From NCBI GenBank assembly GCA_001897535.1, contig MKTC01000040.1, forward strand, positions 62,001-126,000: 64,000 nucleotides of DNA, written 5' to 3'. Positions 46,385 through 55,164 of this stretch are shown piece by piece. Position 1 is the stretch's first letter; each line of letters starts with the position of its first letter. The DNA comes from Bacteroidetes bacterium 37-13 (GTDB taxonomy: Bacteria; Bacteroidota; Bacteroidia; Chitinophagales; LD1). Under the pieces are notes generated by a model. That model saw nothing but the letters and a program-made list of their open reading frames with translations. It was not told the origin of the DNA and made no database searches. The translations under genes and the position numbers were made by a program.

Positions 46385-48325
46385 ATGAAATACATACCAA
46401 ATTCATATTTAAGCATGAAAAGTAATTGGCGTTTGTGCATGGTAATTTTTATTCTTCTGTTTTCGTTTTCGCTAAATGTGCATGCGCAAACCGATATGGA
46501 AATTGCCAACGCAGCTTTTGAAAATAAAGAATATGCTACGGCATTAAATTTATACCAAAAACTGTACGAAAAAACTAGAAGTGCAAAAGCAAAAGTTGAT
46601 TTGAATTTTAAAATGGCTGAATGTTATCGCTATACCGGACACGGCTTAGAAGCGGTGAAATGGTACGATAAAGCAAAAGCCGGAGGCTATGAAAATCCAA
46701 ACTATTTGTATCATCAAGCAAATATTTATTTGCAGTTGGGCGATTACGAAAATGCTAAATCTAAAATCACTGCATTTTTAGCGGCCGTACCTGATGATAA
46801 AGACGGAACTTTAATATTGAACAACTGCAATTACGCATTGTCGCTGCCTAAAGATTCTACGCTTTATACTTTTAAAAACGAGAGTTCGCTTAATTCTAAA
46901 TACAACGATTATGCACCAATTCAAATAAAGGATAAACTCTATTTTACTTCATCGAAAATAGTAGATGAAAAGTTAGACAAAACTTATTCTTATGACGGAG
47001 AGGGCTTCTCTGATATTTATGTAACTTCTTATAGCAACGAAGATAAAAGCTACAACAAACCTAAAAAAGTTGAGGTGCTGAATACGCCTTTCAACGAAGG
47101 TGTGATGACCTATTGCGAGAAAACAAAAACAGCATATTTCACCAAGTGCAACGACAATAAGAGCAAAAGCGAAAGTTGCATAATTGTAGAAACTACTTTA
47201 GGTAGCGATGGAAATTGGAGTGCACCAACACCAATAAAATTATCATTTAAACCGACAAACGATATAGAACATCCTGCAATTTCTGCTGATGGAAACAAAC
47301 TATATTTTGCTTCTAAAATGGAAGGTGGAAATGGTGGCAGCGATATTTGGGTGATGAAAAAAAATGGAGAAGAATGGGGCGAACCTGTAAACTTAGGCTC
47401 AACAGTAAACACAGAACGCAACGAAATGTTTCCTGTAGCAACTGAAACTGCATTGTATTTTTCAACCGATGGATTAGCAGGTTTAGGAGGTTTAGATTTG
47501 TATGTTTCTAATTTCAATGGCGATGGTACACTTTCAAAACCGGTGAATTTAAAACCACCATTCAACAGCGCAGGCGATGACTTTTTTATTACTTACAACG
47601 ACAGCGAAAAATCGAAAGGTTTTCTCTCTTCAAATAGGCAAGGTGGTGTTGGCGGTGATGATATTTATAGCTTTTACCTTACACCTGTTTTACTTACTGT
47701 GAAAGGTAGAATTTTTGATGTGGACAGCAACCGAGCTATTGCTAATGCACAAGTAGTTTTAACTGCAAGCGATGGCACTACCGACACAGCTTACACCAAT
47801 GCGAATGGTGAATACAGCTTTAACTTAGATAAGAATAAAGACTACAAAATAAACGCAATTGCACCGGGCTATTTTGGCGATTCACGCAAGTTGAGTACAC
47901 AAGGCGAAAAGTTTAGCAAAGAGTTTTCTAAAGCCACCGGACACAACTATGATTTTGGTATTAAGCGCATACCAAAAGAGGAAATAAAAATCGAAGATAT
48001 TTATTACGATTACGATAGCTATACTTTGCGCGAAGAATCGAAACCGAGCTTAGATAAATTGGTGAAACTTTTGGAAGATACACCGGAAGCAAACGTGCAA
48101 ATCAATTCGCACACCGATGAGCGCGGCAAGTTCGATTACAACATGAAACTTTCTGAAAACAGAGCAAAGAGTGTGGTTGATTATTTAATTGAAAAAGGAA
48201 TTAACCCAACCAGGCTTTCTTCAAAAGGTTTTGCAAGTTCACAACCAGTAGTTAAGAATGCAAAAACCGAAGAAGACCACCAAAAGAACAGAAGAACAAC
48301 ATTCCAAGTTTTGAAAAACGACTAA
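46385..48325 (+). CDS. PorE-like TPR / beta-propeller / CRD / OmpA protein
   Basis: A 646-residue envelope protein. After a signal peptide ending LNVHAQ come TPR-like helices (residues about 35-140: AAFENKEYATALNLYQKLYEK, GLEAVKWYDKAKAGGYENP). A WD40-like PD40 propeller spans about 165-430 (HPAISADGNKLYFASKMEGG, GGSDIWVMKK, MFPVATETALYFSTDG, GGLDLYVSNFNGDG). A carboxypeptidase-regulatory domain follows (VKGRIFDVDSNRAIANAQVV, about 437-520). A C-terminal OmpA peptidoglycan-binding domain (INSHTDERGKFDYNMKLSENRA, with the conserved Asp/Arg) ends the protein. This order is that of the T9SS protein PorE. It lies between the adhesin and the PorP/SprF gene. A start at 46415 is an alternative. Confidence 0.9.
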   Translation: MKYIPNSYLSMKSNWRLCMVIFILLFSFSLNVHAQTDMEIANAAFENKEYATALNLYQKLYEKTRSAKAKVDLNFKMAECYRYTGHGLEAVKWYDKAKAGGYENPNYLYHQANIYLQLGDYENAKSKITAFLAAVPDDKDGTLILNNCNYALSLPKDSTLYTFKNESSLNSKYNDYAPIQIKDKLYFTSSKIVDEKLDKTYSYDGEGFSDIYVTSYSNEDKSYNKPKKVEVLNTPFNEGVMTYCEKTKTAYFTKCNDNKSKSESCIIVETTLGSDGNWSAPTPIKLSFKPTNDIEHPAISADGNKLYFASKMEGGNGGSDIWVMKKNGEEWGEPVNLGSTVNTERNEMFPVATETALYFSTDGLAGLGGLDLYVSNFNGDGTLSKPVNLKPPFNSAGDDFFITYNDSEKSKGFLSSNRQGGVGGDDIYSFYLTPVLLTVKGRIFDVDSNRAIANAQVVLTASDGTTDTAYTNANGEYSFNLDKNKDYKINAIAPGYFGDSRKLSTQGEKFSKEFSKATGHNYDFGIKRIPKEEIKIEDIYYDYDSYTLREESKPSLDKLVKLLEDTPEANVQINSHTDERGKFDYNMKLSENRAKSVVDYLIEKGINPTRLSSKGFASSQPVVKNAKTEEDHQKNRRTTFQVLKND

Positions 48326-48336
48326 TTAGTTAAGCA

Positions 48337-49263
48337 ATGAAGCATATTTTAAATAAAATTTTTGCAGCAACATTTGTACTGCTTTTTGCTGTTGGCGCAA
48401 GTGCGCAGAACGAAACTGTGATTGCACATTTTATGTATCACAGCCATGTGTTTAATCCGGCTGTGGCGGGCAATACGCGCGATATTTATATAAGCGCATT
48501 AGCACGCCAGCAGTGGGTTGGGTTTAAAGATGCACCATCAACACAACTTTTAGATGCTTACGGCTACGTGAAACAAATTCACGGTGGTGTTGGCTTGGTG
48601 GTAATGCACGATATGCTAGGTAAAGAGCGCAGCATTTCTGCCCGCGTTTCTTATGCTTATTCGCAACGCTTGGCAGGTGGCAAAGCATATCTTTCTGCCG
48701 GAGTAAGCTTAGGCTTTTTAAATCGCTCTGTTCGCGGCTCTGAGTTAGTGTATCAGCAATCTTCAGACCAGAGCGGGATTTACGATAACACAAGTAAATG
48801 GAAGCCTTATTTTGCTATGGGAATTGAGTTTACGGGCTGGAATGCAACAGTAGGTTTTGCAGTTACGCATTTAGACCAATCGCAGAAAGATGCAACCGTA
48901 TTTAAAGTGCCGCGCCACTACATGGCTTATGCAAAATATAATTGGGATATAAACGAAAAGTTTAGCCTTACTCCAGGAATTTTTGTGCGCAGCAGTGTGT
49001 TTATTACACAAGCAGAAGTGAATATTAACGCCACTTTTCGCAAGCGTATTGTGGCAGGTTTAATTTATAGGAGCAACGATGCCGGAGGAGCTTTGTTGGG
49101 CGTTCATATTTGGAAAGGATTGTTTGCCAGCTACTCTTACGATTTCAATTTTGGTCGCTTAATGAACTCCCAAACCGGATCGCACGAAATAAATTTAAGC
49201 TATACCATAAAGCAAAAAACACCTAAGCGCCCATTCTACAAATCGCAAAGGTATATGAACTAA
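48337..49263 (+). CDS. PorP/SprF family type IX secretion outer-membrane protein
   Basis: A 308-residue outer-membrane barrel protein with signal peptide ending VGASAQ. The N-terminus of the mature protein, IAHFMYHSHVFNPAVAGNTRDI, is the family hallmark (F-N-P-A-x-A-G), followed by ISALARQQWVGFKDAPSTQ. Barrel strands such as VSYAYSQRLAGGKAYLSAGV, FSLTPGIFVRSSVFI and the C-terminal LFASYSYDFNFGRLMNSQTGSHEINLSY (in pieces) complete it. SprF-type proteins are paired with type B sorting-domain adhesins and needed for their surface attachment. Here the likely client is the giant adhesin two genes upstream. It is separated by 11 bp from the PorE-like gene. Confidence 0.92.
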   Translation: MKHILNKIFAATFVLLFAVGASAQNETVIAHFMYHSHVFNPAVAGNTRDIYISALARQQWVGFKDAPSTQLLDAYGYVKQIHGGVGLVVMHDMLGKERSISARVSYAYSQRLAGGKAYLSAGVSLGFLNRSVRGSELVYQQSSDQSGIYDNTSKWKPYFAMGIEFTGWNATVGFAVTHLDQSQKDATVFKVPRHYMAYAKYNWDINEKFSLTPGIFVRSSVFITQAEVNINATFRKRIVAGLIYRSNDAGGALLGVHIWKGLFASYSYDFNFGRLMNSQTGSHEINLSYTIKQKTPKRPFYKSQRYMN

Positions 49264-49408
49264 TAATGGTATTTCTTTTAAGTAAAAAACTAAAGGATAA
49301 CACAACAACTCTGGCATAGATTTTTAATAGTTTGTAACCTTTTTGTTTTTGGTTTTCTCTACTGGTTTAATTCAAACATTTTTTTTAAACAAGTAAAAAA
49401 TCAAAAAC

Positions 49409-50071
49409 ATGAAAACAATTCAAAAACAGTTAAACACAGTTGGCAAAACATTTGTGGTGCTAATGCTTACAGCAGCATTTTTATTTTCGGTGCAGAGTTG
49501 CAAAAAAGAAGATGCAAAAGATCCTTTAACCACTGCAAAGTATGGAGAGCTAAATAGTGAAATGCAAAAGTTATGGGCAGATCACATGCAATATACTTAT
49601 GCAACAGTTGATGCGTATTTTAATAACTCATCAGCGCTGCAAGCATCATTAGACAGGTTAATGAAGAACCAAGAAGAAATTGGTGCAGCAATAGTTCCAT
49701 ACTATGGACAAGCTGCTGGCGACCAATTAACCACATTGCTTAAAGGGCACATTAATGGCGCAGTGCCAGTGTTGGCAGCAGCAAAAAATAATGATCAAGC
49801 AGCATTAGACCAAGCAGTAGCCAATTGGCGTGCTAATGGAAAAGAAATTGCTGATTTCCTTTCATTTGCTAATCCTCAAAATTGGGAGCAAGATCACATG
49901 CGCACACACATGGATGACCACTTAACCAAAACTATTGCTTACTCGGTTAGCTTGCTACAAAAAGATTATCCTAATGCAGTTTCTAACTATGATGCTGCGT
50001 TTAATGATATGATGCACTTTGCTGAAAGTTTATCAGAAGGCATTGCGAAACAGTTTGCCGATAAGTTTTAA
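49409..50071 (+). CDS. Helical-bundle lipoprotein of unknown function
   Basis: A 220-residue protein with a lipoprotein signal (lipobox SVQSC, Cys31, followed by KKEDAKDP). The mature part is alpha-helical with a regular pattern suggesting a four-helix bundle: LNSEMQKLWADHMQYTYATV, LMKNQEEIGAAIVPYYG, LTTLLKGHINGAVPVLAAAK, NWRANGKEIADFLSFANPQNW, MDDHLTKTIAYSVSLLQKDY, FNDMMHFAESLSEGIAKQF. His and acidic residues recur at equivalent helix positions (DH, GH, DDH, MMH), as in hemerythrin-like metal sites. I recognise the same pattern from small uncharacterised proteins in Paenibacillus and Bacteroidota. Metal binding is inference. It stands alone, 145 bp after the T9SS module. Confidence 0.65.
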   Translation: MKTIQKQLNTVGKTFVVLMLTAAFLFSVQSCKKEDAKDPLTTAKYGELNSEMQKLWADHMQYTYATVDAYFNNSSALQASLDRLMKNQEEIGAAIVPYYGQAAGDQLTTLLKGHINGAVPVLAAAKNNDQAALDQAVANWRANGKEIADFLSFANPQNWEQDHMRTHMDDHLTKTIAYSVSLLQKDYPNAVSNYDAAFNDMMHFAESLSEGIAKQFADKF

Positions 50072-50413
50072 GAGAAAAACAATTGCCCGAAAAAATGAGG
50101 ATTCTGCTGAAAGGCGGAATCTTCATTTGCATGTAATCAGTTTAAGATGAAAACTATAGTGCTGAATGAAACCAATGGCTATCGGTCAAAGTTTTTATAC
50201 AAAAATGATTTTTAAAATAGGCGGAAATTTTACAGTATAATACTCCCGATAGCTATCGGGATGATAGCCGTTTAGAACAATTTTATTGGTCTATTACGGA
50301 TATCCTTTCGATATTACATTTGCCATAAAACAAATTCAAAAAAGCCGCCCCTCGACTCCGCTTGGGGTAACAATTCTTTCTATACTTGTGAAAGGATTTC
50401 GCTTTCTAAAAGG
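50072..50413. repeat. Spacer with palindromic repeats
   Basis: 342 bp between the helical lipoprotein and the glutamine-synthetase-like gene. It contains a hairpin with 13-bp imperfect arms (50095-50126) that may end the lipoprotein transcript, and the perfect 16-bp palindrome CCCGATAGCTATCGGG (50245-50260). A second GC-rich element has CCCC (50348-50351) pairing with GGGG (50364-50367) around CTCGACTCCGC. Sequences of this kind recur as intergenic repeats in Bacteroidota genomes. No coding frame is evident. Confidence 0.55.
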
Positions 50414-51772
50414 CTAAATAATTTCAAAGTAGCGTTTCATTTCCCAATCAGTAACTACTTTGCTAAATTGACACCATTCCCATTCGCGCGTAGCCGCAAA
50501 ATGTTCTACAAATTCTTTCCCAAAAAGTTCTGAAGCAATGCTGTTTGTTTTCATGGCTTGTGTTGCTTCCCATAAATTTTTTGGAAGCGTTCCTAAACTG
50601 GTGTCGCGGTAACCATTTCCGATTGAGGCAGGTTGTTTTAATTTAAGTTTGTTTTTTACACCATACAAACCCGATGCTAAACACGCTGCCATTGCCAAAT
50701 ATGGGTTGCAGTCGCTGCCAACAACACGTGTTTCTAAACGTGCCGATTTGCTGCCGCAAGGCAAAGCACGCAAAGCTACTGTGCGGTTATCTACGCTCCA
50801 GGTTAGTGTGGTGGGTGCCCAAGCGCCTTCTACCAAGCGCTTGTAAGAGTTTACGGTTGGCGCATACATCGGTAAAATATAAGGTAAACAGTATAATTGT
50901 CCTGCAATATAGCTGCGCATAGTTTCGCTCATTTTTTGTTTATCTTTTTCATCGTAAAAAAGATTTTTGGTGGAGTTTTTATTCCACAAACTTTGGTGAA
51001 CGTGTCCGCTGCAACCCGGTAAATTTTCGTTCCACTTTGCCATAAAACTTGCCATTATTCCATGCTTGTAGGCAATTTCTTTCACGGCAGACTTAAATAA
51101 AACAGCGCGGTCGGCAGAGTCTTCAATTAAACCATACTGAATGGCAGCTTCGTAAGTGCCAGGGCCTGTTTCGGTGTGCAAGCCTTCAACCGGAACCTGA
51201 AATTTGCGCAATAGTTCAAATAGGTCTGTGAAAAATTCATTTTTTAGTGAACTGCGTAAAATGGAATAGCCAAACATGCCGGGTGTAAGTGGCGTTGGGC
51301 TTTTGTAATCTTTTTGGTGAAAAGAATCGGGTGTTTCTGCAAAATTAAACCATTCAAATTCTTGGCTGAAATAGGGTGTGAAACCTTCTTTTTGCGCTTG
51401 TAAATTTATTTTGTGAAGCAGTTGCCTTGGGCAAATTTGTATTGGTTCGTTTTTGCTGTTCACGAATGAGCCAAGAAAAAATGGAACATCCATTTCCCAA
51501 GGTATGGTTCTAAACGAATTAAAATCAACTTTCACCAACGCATCAGGATAGCCGGTGTGCCAGCCTGTAAATTGGGCATTGTCATAAGCAACATCATTGC
51601 TGTCCCAGCCAAAAACAACATCGCAAAATCCGAATGAATTATCGGCAATGGAGAGAAATTTTTCGGTGCTCACATATTTGCCGCGTAAAATTCCGTCCAT
51701 ATCGGTGATGGCTAATTTTACTTTTTGCAAAGGATGTTGCTTTACATATTCCAGAATCTGCTTGTTGGTCAT
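50414..51772 (-). CDS. Glutamine synthetase-family enzyme
   Basis: A 452-residue type I-like glutamine synthetase fold enzyme. The start at 51772 (MTNKQILEYVKQHP) fits the family N-terminus; the frame is open further upstream but has no supporting similarity. Conserved elements are the beta-grasp VKLAITDMDGILRGKYV, metal site SQEFEWFNF, GLHTETGPGTYEAAIQYG, ATP-binding GCSGHVHQSLWNKN, NSYKRLVEGAWAP, TWSVDNRTVALRAL and ETRVVGSDCNPYLAMA. The GSGMH-type loop reads PGCSGHVH, and the length is below the 470 of classical GlnA. It could be a gamma-glutamylpolyamine synthetase (PuuA-like) rather than a housekeeping glutamine synthetase. No polyamine catabolism or nitrogen-regulation genes are adjacent. 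Confidence 0.85.
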   Translation of the reverse strand: MTNKQILEYVKQHPLQKVKLAITDMDGILRGKYVSTEKFLSIADNSFGFCDVVFGWDSNDVAYDNAQFTGWHTGYPDALVKVDFNSFRTIPWEMDVPFFLGSFVNSKNEPIQICPRQLLHKINLQAQKEGFTPYFSQEFEWFNFAETPDSFHQKDYKSPTPLTPGMFGYSILRSSLKNEFFTDLFELLRKFQVPVEGLHTETGPGTYEAAIQYGLIEDSADRAVLFKSAVKEIAYKHGIMASFMAKWNENLPGCSGHVHQSLWNKNSTKNLFYDEKDKQKMSETMRSYIAGQLYCLPYILPMYAPTVNSYKRLVEGAWAPTTLTWSVDNRTVALRALPCGSKSARLETRVVGSDCNPYLAMAACLASGLYGVKNKLKLKQPASIGNGYRDTSLGTLPKNLWEATQAMKTNSIASELFGKEFVEHFAATREWEWCQFSKVVTDWEMKRYFEII

Positions 51773-51913
51773 AAAAATGATGTAGTTTATTTTACAGAAA
51801 GCAATTTTACTAAAAACATAAATATGGCTAAGAGAAATCTTATGTGTGAGAAAGGAGTTACAGCAATCAGGTTTTTTCTGTTTTGTGCGATGGAACACCC
51901 AAACACAAAACAG

Positions 51914-52075
51914 GAAAACATTGTAGTAAAACCAAGCGCAATGGACGCTTTTAACCAAGCAGCAAAAGGATAGATGGGCGATGCTCCTGCATGTAATGTT
52001 TGTGGTAACATTACATGTAGGAGTGGAACTTGCTATAAGTGCATAAACTGCGGCAACAGCTTGGGTTTCAGTTAA
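51914..52075 (+). pseudogene. Duplicated 3'-terminal fragment of nrdJ
   Basis: This plus-strand segment encodes NIVVKPSAMDAFNQAAKG, a TAG stop, then MGDAPACNVCGNIT, CRSGTCYKCINCGNSLGFS and TAA. It is a close copy of the last 53 codons of the intact nrdJ at 23.6 kb (KNIIVKPGAMDAFNQAAKG, QMGDAPACNVCGNIT and onward). The glutamine codon has become TAG, the penultimate cysteine is phenylalanine, and the rest of nrdJ is missing. Similarity continues past the stop into the terminator. The copy is inverted relative to the original and lies in the gap between the glutamine-synthetase-like gene and the tail-fibre-like gene. It cannot encode a functional reductase. Confidence 0.9.
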
Positions 52076-52096
52076 TTTTATTATTCAGTTTGTTTT

Positions 52097-52136
52097 AAAA
52101 AAAAGCAGTTACTATAATCGGGTTCTGCTTTTTTTG
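52097..52136. terminator. Bidirectional terminator copied from nrdJ
   Basis: Arms AAAAAAGCAG (52099-52108) and CTGCTTTTTT (52125-52134) have A and T runs on both sides, so termination is possible in either direction. It derives from the nrdJ terminator by the same duplication. On the minus strand it is 53 bp past the stop of the tail-fibre-like gene and could now serve that gene. Confidence 0.7.
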
Positions 52137-52188
52137 TTTATATTATACTGATTTAAGAGAACTATAATCACTTAAACAAAATAACTGC

Positions 52189-54858
52189 TTAATACTTAGC
52201 AGAATATGTAAACTTTACATTTTCTGTTGGAGGAGTATGAAATAAAATTGTGAATGTTCCTTCCTCTTTATTTACTATTTCAAAATTGCTTAATCCTATT
52301 ACAGTTATTTTCGATTCAGGAGAAATACGAGCATCCATAATTACATAGTTTTTCATGCCTTTATATGCTGTTGCTTTTTCTGTAAATTCTAAATTTCCTA
52401 ATTCTTTTCCGGTTAGCTGGGTTACTAATTTTTCTAAGCGCTCAATTCTTGAAGTAAGGGAAGCATCTCTGCTTTTGGTTTCGGCACGAAGCTGGCGTAC
52501 GCCTCCCCATGCTAAAGCAATTGCAGACGACATGTTTATTGCCCCTCCATTAACATCATCGGTTTTTATTCCGTGTCCTCTTTCTGTAATTACTTCAGGT
52601 ATTGTTGCAGGATCAATTTCTTGGATAATATTTCCTGTCTTTTCATCTACTTTGCTTAAAGGTTTCATGTTATCTATGGCATCTAAATCATTATGTGTAT
52701 CAAGCCAATAACCACGCCAATAAGAATAAACCCCATATATCCATAAATCTCCAGACATGAATCCGGGAGAGACGCCTAAAGCATCTCGATGTATATGCGC
52801 TATATCGCTATTATTTGAGCGGAAATATATATTGCCGGAATAACTTGGAGAGTTTACAAAAGTATTAGTTGCATCAGTTAATATTCCATAGTCGTTTCCG
52901 TTTTTCCAAAGAGCAGCATAGTTTTCACCGTAAGTAGGGTGCGTGCCAATTGATGCCTGAGATGAGCCCGCCATTATTTGACCGGTTGTTTCAATTCCCA
53001 TTAAAGATCCTTGGTTGTCTCCAAATTGCATTCTCCTAAATCCACCTTGGCTACCAAGCAAACGGATATAGCCTTCGTGATACCCCGAAGAGTGAAATTG
53101 AATAGTTGGTTGGCGACCTGTTGTACTAGTTGCTTCTGCCAATGATAGTGTATAATTTCCACCGCCACAACATTCCGTAGTTTTATCCCTTGATATATGT
53201 GCTTGACCATAAACATCGAGTGCCGCATTAGGAGTAGCAGTTTTAATACCTACATTTCCGCCAAAAATTGAGTTGCCAGTTGTTGTAACTTCAAAAGGTT
53301 GATCGCCACGAGTGGTGGCTACCATACCAGTTAATGAATTACGTAAGAGTCCAAAGTTGTTATTATTTATTTTCCCTAAAAACCACGAGTTTGTAATGCT
53401 ATTTGCTGTTTCTCTAAAAAATATAGCATTGTATCCTCCCGAGCTAGGGTTTATTTCTATTCCTTCACACCAATTTCCATACTTTGGAGTTACACTCAAC
53501 ATTGCATTTGTATTTGTGCTTAGGTTATTGTTTATTCCTACACTGCCATTGCTACGAATACGCATAATTTCTGTATTGGCAGCACCATCCCATGTATTAA
53601 AAACTATATCGGCACTTGAACCTGAAAGTCCATTTTGAATACCGGTAATTGAGGCATTTGGAGTTGGATCAGTTGAGCCGTCAGTATTAAAAGCAATTCG
53701 CATATTGTTTCCTCTTATCCAAACATCTCCTCCATCTACCCAAAGCTTGCCTTGTGCCGGATTGGTTGTGCCAATACCCACACTCGTTCCATTATCAAAA
53801 ATCTGGCTATTACCTATGGTGTTTGCAGAAGTAAATTTGGAAACATAATCAGTTGTGCCGCTGCCGTTCATCCCATTACTTAGCCCCAACATATTTTTAA
53901 CTTGTGAGGGAGTTAAATCTTCTGGATCTCCTGTGCCTGAGCTGGCTCTACCTTTAATAGTATTAGAGGCTATATTATCTAGCTTGGCGTTAGTAACTGC
54001 ATCGTTTGCAATTTTGGTTGTACTTACTGCATCATTTGCCAATTTGCCATTATCTATTTTTCCTGCGCCTACTGTTGGGTTTGGATAAGTTCCGGTTAAA
54101 TCGCCACCTGCATTCCCGCTTGGTGGCAATGCGCTTGGTGTGCCTGCCACATCGCTGTATTGCACTTGTGCAAATTCATACGCTGTGTTGGCATTGTTTC
54201 TTCTCAATACTTGATTGCCTGATGATGATGCTACGCCACTTACCGGGCTTGAGCCATTGCCAATTACTGCACCTGTTACGGTGTTTACACCTGTGCCGCC
54301 ATTCGATACTGGTAACACATTGTTTACTTTTTGGGTTAAATCTATAGTGTTGTTTTGTATATCTGTTCCTGTTATGGTGCCATCTAAAATGTGAGTAGAA
54401 GTAACTTTACTATTGCCAATATTGGGATTCGGATAAGTTCCAGTTAAATCGCCACCAGCATTTCCTGTTGGCGGACCGCCTGCTCCATCGCCTACGGCTT
54501 TCCATGCCGTGCCGTCCCAAAAATCGGTTCGGTTTAAATCGGTATCAAATACCAATAAGCCTTTATTTGTTCCGTTTAATGTTCCTCCTAAAGTAGTTTT
54601 CTGCGCAGTAGTTAAACGCGGTATATAAAATCCTTTGTTGGTAACATCTGTACTAAATATTGCTTTTGCAGTATCTGCTGTAACCGTTCCTGCCACAAAG
54701 CCGCGTGTGCCTATTACTTTATCATTTGCTTTAGCGCTTCCTGCCACATCTAATTTCTGTTCAGGATTGCTTGTACCAATACCCACTCTGCCGCTTTGAG
54801 AGTAAGAAAGCGAAATTGCTAATATTGAAATTAGTACTAGGAGAAAATGTTTTTTCAT
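52189..54858 (-). CDS. Secreted tail-fibre-like repeat protein
   Basis: An 889-residue protein starting MKKHFLLVLISILAISLSYSQ (signal peptide), then SGRVGIGTSNPEQKLDVAGSAKAN, the typical opening of Bacteroidota fibre-like surface proteins. GNAGGDLTGTYPNP occurs twice (about residues 132 and 247), followed by collagen- or fibre-like NGKLANDAVSTTKIANDAVTNAKL. Further VGIGTTNP- and VGIKTATPNAALDV-type elements come after it. The C-terminal 200 residues include DNMKPLSKVDEKTGNIIQE, MSSAIALAWGGVRQLRAETKSRDASLTSRIERLEKLV (a short coiled coil) and a final beta domain (FEIVNKEEGTFTILFHTPP). This resembles phage tail-fibre trimerisation ends but lacks a clear peptidase S74 motif. It probably forms a trimeric surface fibre. 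Confidence 0.78.
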   Translation of the reverse strand: MKKHFLLVLISILAISLSYSQSGRVGIGTSNPEQKLDVAGSAKANDKVIGTRGFVAGTVTADTAKAIFSTDVTNKGFYIPRLTTAQKTTLGGTLNGTNKGLLVFDTDLNRTDFWDGTAWKAVGDGAGGPPTGNAGGDLTGTYPNPNIGNSKVTSTHILDGTITGTDIQNNTIDLTQKVNNVLPVSNGGTGVNTVTGAVIGNGSSPVSGVASSSGNQVLRRNNANTAYEFAQVQYSDVAGTPSALPPSGNAGGDLTGTYPNPTVGAGKIDNGKLANDAVSTTKIANDAVTNAKLDNIASNTIKGRASSGTGDPEDLTPSQVKNMLGLSNGMNGSGTTDYVSKFTSANTIGNSQIFDNGTSVGIGTTNPAQGKLWVDGGDVWIRGNNMRIAFNTDGSTDPTPNASITGIQNGLSGSSADIVFNTWDGAANTEIMRIRSNGSVGINNNLSTNTNAMLSVTPKYGNWCEGIEINPSSGGYNAIFFRETANSITNSWFLGKINNNNFGLLRNSLTGMVATTRGDQPFEVTTTGNSIFGGNVGIKTATPNAALDVYGQAHISRDKTTECCGGGNYTLSLAEATSTTGRQPTIQFHSSGYHEGYIRLLGSQGGFRRMQFGDNQGSLMGIETTGQIMAGSSQASIGTHPTYGENYAALWKNGNDYGILTDATNTFVNSPSYSGNIYFRSNNSDIAHIHRDALGVSPGFMSGDLWIYGVYSYWRGYWLDTHNDLDAIDNMKPLSKVDEKTGNIIQEIDPATIPEVITERGHGIKTDDVNGGAINMSSAIALAWGGVRQLRAETKSRDASLTSRIERLEKLVTQLTGKELGNLEFTEKATAYKGMKNYVIMDARISPESKITVIGLSNFEIVNKEEGTFTILFHTPPTENVKFTYSAKY

Positions 54859-55164
54859 GCTATATATATTTTATACGTCTATCTTACAAACATCAAAGAC
54901 AATGCCAAGATACAAAGATGTAAAATTAAATATACGAAATTTATACGCAGAGGCATTCTTATTGTTACTACTTGCTTTTTTTAAAAGAACCACTTGTTCT
55001 TTTGTTTAGCCAATAGTACAACTGCTGTAGTTTAAAAGATACAAACTGCTTTTTAGAGACACTGTGCCAACATCTCGAAAGTGAGTTGGATACTTTTTTA
55101 AAGTATTTGTTACAATTTGTTGCAGTAATGTTATAGGTACAAAAATTTCGTTTAATTTTATGAC
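54859..55164. other. Divergent intergenic region with a hairpin
   Basis: 306 bp between the tail-fibre-like gene (minus) and the amidotransferase-like gene (plus). A perfect 8-bp hairpin with a 5-nt loop (54983-54990 AAAAGAAC, 54996-55003) is followed by GTTT. Because no gene ends here it would lie in a leader or be a binding site. No coding frame is visible. Confidence 0.4.

Noticed and set aside
51725-51973. Open frame of 82 codons upstream of the glutamine-synthetase-like gene
   Set aside because: Its last third is the nrdJ fragment, ending at the mutated TAG, and its first part is antisense to the synthetase start region; no family similarity.
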